Below the pieces are notes generated by a model, which was not told where the DNA came from, did not search any database, and saw only the letters and a list, made by a program, of their open reading frames with translations. A program made the translations under genes and the position numbers. From an uncultured Collinsella sp. (GTDB taxonomy: Bacteria > Actinomycetota > Coriobacteriia > Coriobacteriales > Coriobacteriaceae), in NCBI GenBank assembly GCA_958415625.1, contig CATYZI010000005.1, forward strand, positions 14,612 through 78,611: a stretch of DNA of 64,000 nucleotides. The letters are read 5' to 3'. Below are positions 59,712 to 64,000 of this stretch, piece after piece (within the stretch, counting starts at the first letter, position 1; every line of letters starts with the position of its first letter).

Positions 59712-59740
59712 ATTATGGCGGGGACCCCGGCGTCGGTCAA
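59712..59740 (-). promoter_or_regulatory. rplJL promoter
   Basis: On the minus strand TTGACC (59740-59735) and CATAAT (59717-59712) are exactly 17 bases apart, a near-consensus sigma-70 promoter. Transcription would begin near 59705, just ahead of the L10 leader. The -35 lies inside the outer arm of the inverted-repeat element at 59729-59948. Confidence 0.75.
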
Positions 59741-59948
59741 CGGAAAACCGGGCTGCACACAATTCCACCATCCAGCCGCGCCGCCGAAGGCCAGGCGCAA
59801 GGTTTTCGCTCGGTCAAGTCCTGCCTCGCACGAAGAGCACATTAAGTGCTCTTCGGCTCGTGCGGAATCTACGAAAACCTTGCGCCTGGCCTTTGGCGGC
59901 GCGGCCTGCGTTGACTTTGGGCAACCCGGGTTTTCGTTGGCTGACGCC
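59729..59948. repeat. Large inverted-repeat element, copy 2 (conserved hairpin core)
   Basis: Inner arms 59775-59808 and 59872-59905 match at 33 of 34 bases. Outer arms (59729-59756 with 59919-59948) match imperfectly. The centre is a perfect hairpin, CGAAGAGCAC/GTGCTCTTCG (59831-59855) with loop ATTAA. The core matches copy 1 at 29731-29903. It lies between the aminotransferase 3' end and the rplJ promoter. Confidence 0.75.
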
Positions 59949-59998
59949 CCCACTCATAATGCTTGGGTCGGTGGGCTGATGTGTTGCGTCCCTGATGG

Positions 59999-61135
59999 CT
60001 ATAGGGTTGAGACGAAGGTGGATAGGCGGTGGAGGCCTTCGTCCAGGTTTTCGTCGGAGACGCAGTAGCTTAGGCGGATGTGGCCTTCGGTGCCGAAGCA
60101 GTCGCCCGGGACTAGGGCTACGTTGGCTTCTTTGATGGCTTTGATGCAGAAGTCTTCGCTTGTTAGGCCAAATTGTTTGATGCTGGGGAAGGTGTAGAAG
60201 GCTCCTGCGGGCTCTACTACGTCGAGGCCCATGGCGTCTAAGGCTGCGAGTACGCGTTCGCGGCGGGCTCGGTAGACTTCGAGCATGGGGGTTGGGTCGA
60301 CGGTCAGGGCTCGGGCTGCGGCGTCCATTTCGAAGGAGACGGCGCTCGATACTAGGTATTGGTGAGCCTTGGCAATCTCGGCGATGACGGGGGCTGCGGC
60401 TGCGAGCCAACCCAAGCGCCAGCCGGTCATGGCCCAGGGCTTGGAGAAGCTCTCGATGACGACCGTCTGCTCGCGAAGCTCCGGGTGGCGCTGGGCAAAG
60501 CGCTCGTAGCCATCCACGTAGACCAGGCGGTTGTATACGTCGTCGCAGATTACGTATATGCCCGCCTGCTCTGCCACGCGCGCCACGGCATCGAGCGATG
60601 CTGCGTCGAGGATGCAGCCCGTAGGATTGTTAGGCGAGCAGATAACGATGGCCTTGGTCGCCGGGGTCACACAGGCGCGAAGCGCTTCCTCGTCAATCTG
60701 GAATTGCGCAGGCTCCGTATCCAAAAAGACCGCTTTGGCGTGATTGGCTACGACGATGCTCTCGTACAGGCCAAAGGCCGGCGTGGGGATAATAACCTCG
60801 TCGCCGGGATTGAGCATGGCCATAAACGCAGCCGACAGGGCCTCGGTCGCACCATCGGTCAGGATGACCTCGTCGGCCGAAAACGCAAGGCCCGCTTCGC
60901 CCATATATGCGGATAGCGCCTCGCGCAGGGCAGGGCGACCGTTGTTGGGCGGATAGTGCGTGTCACCGCGGCCCAGTGCGGCGGTCACCTCGGCGCTAAT
61001 CACATCGGGCGTGGGAAAATCGGGCTCGCCGAGCGCGAGCGCAATGCATCCTGGGTGCTGGGCGGCGAGCGCGTTGATTCGGCGGATGCCGGAGGGCTTG
61101 AGCGTGGCAAGCGAGGTATTCATGGGCAGGCGCAT
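59999..61135 (-). CDS. Class I/II pyridoxal phosphate aminotransferase
   Basis: 378 residues. The PLP lysine is in ESFSKPWAMTGWRLGWL. Other class I marks are LALGEPDFPTPDVI at the start, DGATEALSAAFMAML and CSPNNPTGCILD. It is closest to aspartate/aromatic aminotransferases of the PatA/AspB type, but the substrate cannot be fixed. GAAAGGA precedes the ATG. No intrinsic T-run terminator follows; the inverted-repeat element lies directly downstream. Confidence 0.92.
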   Translation of the reverse strand: MRLPMNTSLATLKPSGIRRINALAAQHPGCIALALGEPDFPTPDVISAEVTAALGRGDTHYPPNNGRPALREALSAYMGEAGLAFSADEVILTDGATEALSAAFMAMLNPGDEVIIPTPAFGLYESIVVANHAKAVFLDTEPAQFQIDEEALRACVTPATKAIVICSPNNPTGCILDAASLDAVARVAEQAGIYVICDDVYNRLVYVDGYERFAQRHPELREQTVVIESFSKPWAMTGWRLGWLAAAAPVIAEIAKAHQYLVSSAVSFEMDAAARALTVDPTPMLEVYRARRERVLAALDAMGLDVVEPAGAFYTFPSIKQFGLTSEDFCIKAIKEANVALVPGDCFGTEGHIRLSYCVSDENLDEGLHRLSTFVSTL

Positions 61136-61228
61136 GGCGTTCCTTTCGTAAGGGTTGCACTAGGATAGCGCGGCGAGGCACCGCCAGACGGTGTAACCTA
61201 AACGAAAACGGACTGGAAAGGAGATGGC

Positions 61229-61900
61229 ATGGAGGCGATCGCACGCGGCGATAAGCCCAAAACGCTGCAGACCATTGCGTATATCAGTATTCCCGATAGC
61301 GCCGATCTTGAGTTTTTGCTCTGGGACCTGCAGGATGCCATCGCCGCCTATGCACAGCTTTCCGGCACCGTACTCCCCCACCCGGTCGATTTGGAGGCGA
61401 ATGATGCCGGCAGCGTTGCGGGTACCGCCGATGGCATTGTGTTCGCCGTTGAAGATGCACCCAATGATGAAGCGATGGCGCCCATTGAGCAGGTGCTCGA
61501 CCGCTTTGGCGGCGCAGGGACGCGTGCCTATGTTGTTGTCCAGGCCGACGTCGGCGGCCTCGAGCGAGCGCACGGGCTCGTCGTGCGTCTGCGAGCGGCG
61601 TGCGACCTTCGTGGGCTGTCATGGTGCGGCGGCGTTGTCGTCTGTACCGGCAGCGGCTTCGCGGCGCTTCGTCACTCACCGCGCATGGGACTCTTGCGGC
61701 GACCGTTTTCGGAAGCGATGGACAAGCTCGTAGGCGCCGTTCGTATGGGCTGTTCGGTTGAGCATGCGCAGCGACTTGGCGGTGGTAATGCCAAGAACGT
61801 CGACGCCGACGGCATGGTTTGCGCCGAGCCAGCCGTGCCCGCTCCGGTCTGGCGAGGCGTTCTGAAACACCTCGGCGCCCACACTCAATCAATAATCTAA
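61229..61900 (+). CDS. Hypothetical protein, possible flavodoxin-like fold
   Basis: 223 residues with a strong AAAGGAG before the ATG. Alternating hydrophobic segments (IVFAVEDAPND; AYVVVQADVGG; WCGGVVVCTGSGF) look like an alpha-beta sandwich. The ending RMGCSVEHAQRLGGGN and VWRGVLKHLG is similar to tails of flavodoxin-type reductase-like proteins, but no cofactor motif was recognised. It is divergent from the aminotransferase and convergent with the glycosylase gene. No function is assigned. Confidence 0.7.
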   Translation: MEAIARGDKPKTLQTIAYISIPDSADLEFLLWDLQDAIAAYAQLSGTVLPHPVDLEANDAGSVAGTADGIVFAVEDAPNDEAMAPIEQVLDRFGGAGTRAYVVVQADVGGLERAHGLVVRLRAACDLRGLSWCGGVVVCTGSGFAALRHSPRMGLLRRPFSEAMDKLVGAVRMGCSVEHAQRLGGGNAKNVDADGMVCAEPAVPAPVWRGVLKHLGAHTQSII

Positions 61901-61901
61901 A

Positions 61902-62465
61902 TTAATGAGCTGCCCAGTCAACGGCTTCACTCCAACGCTCGACAAGCCGCTCCAAACGCCACGCCGCGTTGGCAGGACTCGTCGACGGCAGCACGATGGC
62001 GGGTAGCCCCGTCCGCTCTTGTAGATAGCGTTTGTAGAGTCGCCCTGCCGTACCGCCGTTACAGACAACGACCTCGATCGGCGCGGCATCGGTAATGCGC
62101 TCGATATGTGCCGGCACGACGTTACGAATGCTCGCGTCGCTCGAGCCCTTAATGTCGCAGCTCTCGATCACATCCCACAGGGCCACGCCGCCGTTCAGCA
62201 GCATGGCCCGCTTGGCGGCAATGGAGGCATCGAGCGTCGCGGGCTCACCGTTTGCCAAAGGATCGCCCTCGTTGGACGGCACGGATACACCGAGGCACGC
62301 GGCCATCACGCGCCAAAAGCGGTTCTGCGGATTGCCATAGTAGAAGGCATTGGCACGCGAGAGCACCGAGGGAAACGACCCCAGCACCAAAACGCGCGAG
62401 CGCTGGTCGAACACAGGCTCAAACCCATGCTCAATATGTTGATAGTCCTCGTCAGACACGGCCAT
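61902..62465 (-). CDS. DNA-deoxyinosine glycosylase (UDG superfamily)
   Basis: 187 residues. UDG-fold signatures are VLVLGSFPSVLSRANAFYYGNPQNRFWRV at about 26-52 and the C-terminal LPSTSPANAAWRLERL. This combination (GSFPS with YYGNPQNRFW) marks the hypoxanthine/deoxyinosine-DNA glycosylase group, which removes deaminated adenine from DNA. The gene begins 4 bases after the amylase stop, so the two are co-transcribed, though without an obvious functional link. Confidence 0.88.
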   Translation of the reverse strand: MAVSDEDYQHIEHGFEPVFDQRSRVLVLGSFPSVLSRANAFYYGNPQNRFWRVMAACLGVSVPSNEGDPLANGEPATLDASIAAKRAMLLNGGVALWDVIESCDIKGSSDASIRNVVPAHIERITDAAPIEVVVCNGGTAGRLYKRYLQERTGLPAIVLPSTSPANAAWRLERLVERWSEAVDWAAH

Positions 62466-62468
62466 GGG

Positions 62469-63845
62469 CTAGGCTCTCAACAGATAGCGCACCTCGTAGG
62501 GTGCAAGCTCAAGGGCACCCGTTAGCTCGACTGTGGGCGCGCCGTCGGCAAGTAGGTCGGCAAAGGAGCCGTTGAGCTCGCCGGCTCCAAAGGTATAGGG
62601 CTCGTTCACGGCATTGACCGCCACGAGCACCGTCGCATCGTCGCAAGTGCGCTCGAACAGCAGCTGCTTGTTCTGGATCACCACGTTGCGATATGCACCG
62701 TAGTTGAGAGCACGGGCTGCCGCGTCGTTTGCCGAGCGCAGGTGCGCGAGCTGCTTGACAAATGCCGTCAGCTCGTTGGGCGCAGGCTCATCGAGCGCAG
62801 GTCGCAGCGCCCAGTCACCATCGGGGCCGCCCTTTTCGCCGGCAATCCCCCACTCGCTGCCATAGTAGACGCACGGGATGCCCGGCATGCCAAACAGCAT
62901 GCCGTAGGCGGGGCGCAGGCAGGACTTGTCCGTCAGGATGCTCGCCAGGCGCGGCACGTCGTGGTTGTCGACAAACGACAGCAGATGCTTGCCGCGGTAG
63001 ATGCACCACGGGTCGCCACCAAACTGACGGTGCAACGAATGGGCGATCTCGAACATGTTGACCGAGTTAAAGCTGGAGTACAGGCCCTTGTAGCACTCGT
63101 AGTTGGTGCAGGAGTCGAGCATCTCGTCGTTGACGATTTGGTTGTAGTCACCGTGGAGCGTCTCGCCGATCAGCACAAAGTCGGGCTTGAGCTCGCGGGT
63201 AAAGGTATGCAGACGACGCATGAAGTCGCGGTCGAGCATATAGGCGACGTCCAAGCGCAGACCGTCGATGCCAAAGACCTCGGCCCAGTGACGCACGGAC
63301 TCAAGCAGGTAATCGACCACGGCGGGGTTTTGTAGGTTGAGCTTCACGAGCTCAAAATGGCCCTCCCAGCCCTCATACCAAAAACCATCGTCGTAGCACG
63401 AGTCACCGTCAAAGCTGATATGGAACCAATCCTTGTAGGGCGAGTCCCACTTGCGCTCCTGAACATCGCGGAAGGCCCAAAAGCCGCGACCAACGTGGTT
63501 GAAGACGGCATCGAGCACCACGCGGATGCCATGGGCGTGCAGCGTCTCGCACACGGCGGCAAAATCGGCATCCCCACCCAAGCGACGGTCGATATGGCGC
63601 AGGCTGCGCGTGTCGTAGCCGTGGCTATCAGACTCGAGCGGCGGGTTGATCAACACAGCGCCAACGCCGAGTTCCTGCAAGTAGTCAGCCCATTGGGCGA
63701 TCTTCATGATGGGCGCATCGGGGTTGGGCGCGGTGCCGGCAGCTTGGGCAAGCTCATCCTCGGCAACGGGTGCGGCGTTTTCGCGCGGAGCTCCGCAAAA
63801 GCCCAGCGGATAGATCTGGTAGAACGTCGTCTCGTATGCCCACAT
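62469..63845 (-). CDS. Glycoside hydrolase family 13 alpha-amylase
   Basis: 458 residues, cytoplasmic because no signal peptide is seen. The (beta/alpha)8 barrel has VVLDAVFNHVGRG (region I), GLRLDVAYML (region II, Asp nucleophile), VLIGETLHGD (region III, Glu acid) and SFVDNHDVPR (region IV, Asp). It is a small GH13 enzyme, probably acting on maltodextrins or cyclodextrins inside the cell. No starch-binding module is present. Confidence 0.92.
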   Translation of the reverse strand: MWAYETTFYQIYPLGFCGAPRENAAPVAEDELAQAAGTAPNPDAPIMKIAQWADYLQELGVGAVLINPPLESDSHGYDTRSLRHIDRRLGGDADFAAVCETLHAHGIRVVLDAVFNHVGRGFWAFRDVQERKWDSPYKDWFHISFDGDSCYDDGFWYEGWEGHFELVKLNLQNPAVVDYLLESVRHWAEVFGIDGLRLDVAYMLDRDFMRRLHTFTRELKPDFVLIGETLHGDYNQIVNDEMLDSCTNYECYKGLYSSFNSVNMFEIAHSLHRQFGGDPWCIYRGKHLLSFVDNHDVPRLASILTDKSCLRPAYGMLFGMPGIPCVYYGSEWGIAGEKGGPDGDWALRPALDEPAPNELTAFVKQLAHLRSANDAAARALNYGAYRNVVIQNKQLLFERTCDDATVLVAVNAVNEPYTFGAGELNGSFADLLADGAPTVELTGALELAPYEVRYLLRA

Positions 63846-64000
63846 AGCAACCTCCCGGTAAGCTCAACACAACGACATCCATTGTATGCCTAGCTTGTAT
63901 CCTCTCCCCCAAAATAAGTTGCGGTGGAATGGTTCCTGCTTGGGCCCTTGATTATCAACTTCATCCGAACACTCCCCACATTCATCCGTACATGTACGGA
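63846..64000. other. Intergenic right edge with possible gene tail
   Basis: No complete gene is seen. On the minus strand an open frame reaches from the window edge to a TAG at 63892-63890 (about 36 residues: MNVGSVRMKLIIKGPSRNHS and onward) and may be the end of a gene or chance. The last 16 bases, 63985-64000, form the perfect palindrome TCCGTACATGTACGGA. Confidence 0.3.

Overview
The window looks like a chromosome segment of a high-GC Gram-positive anaerobe of the class Coriobacteriia, most probably Collinsella or a close relative. This is inferred from actinobacterial-type RpoB, RpoC and S12 proteins, strong GC bias at third codon positions, a gut-type anaerobic purine-degradation cluster, and a FabK-based fatty acid operon with a fused AccD-AccA. 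No rRNA or tRNA gene was seen. Nearly all genes lie on the minus strand. Layout: 1-1244 holds a truncated gene and two broken genes, including an exonuclease with an in-frame TAG. 1700-6600 is an accessory stretch with two unrelated orphan AAA ATPases, one preceded by a 23-bp tandem repeat and the other by a perfect 23-bp-arm palindrome, then an AbiEi-like gene flanked by two arrays of a short palindromic repeat. 6712-17587 is a purine (urate/xanthine-type) catabolic locus: molybdenum hydroxylase, polyferredoxin, YgfK, SsnA, an NCS2 permease, a divergent YheO-type regulator and RidA. 17876-23255 carries a U32 peptidase-family protein, an RluA-type pseudouridine synthase, a DeoR regulator and a Gfo/Idh oxidoreductase. 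23688-29476 is an S10/spc ribosomal operon running from rplC to rplX. It lacks rpsJ at its start and stops at rplX. 29935-33118 carries a histidine phosphatase, a CDF metal transporter and a PTS EIIC. 33159-42333 is a ten-gene type II fatty acid synthesis operon (fabH-acpP-fabK-fabD-fabG-fabF-accB-fabZ-accC-accDA) divergent from birA. 43402-46814 is the str operon rpsL-rpsG-fusA with rpsJ as its last gene and no tuf. 47151-48696 is a sigma factor with its probable anti-sigma factor. 49007-59495 is rplJ-rplL (with L10 leader and attenuator), galU, rpoB and rpoC. 59999-63845 carries an aminotransferase, an unknown protein, a deoxyinosine glycosylase and a GH13 amylase. How the genes work together: the purine locus has uptake, deamination, molybdenum hydroxylase chemistry and an electron-transfer chain (XDH, polyferredoxin, flavin/Fe-S YgfK) beside one regulator. 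The fab operon supplies both malonyl-CoA and the elongation cycle. Most notable non-coding signals: (1) two copies, about 30 kb apart, of an element with a conserved hairpin core and long self-complementary arms that differ between copies, each just upstream of a ribosomal-protein promoter; (2) a family of hairpins with an invariant GGGACAG segment and different stems; (3) a shared block upstream of rpsL, rplC and rplB; (4) several repeat-type operators next to specific genes. All functions are read from sequence by eye; no database search was run.
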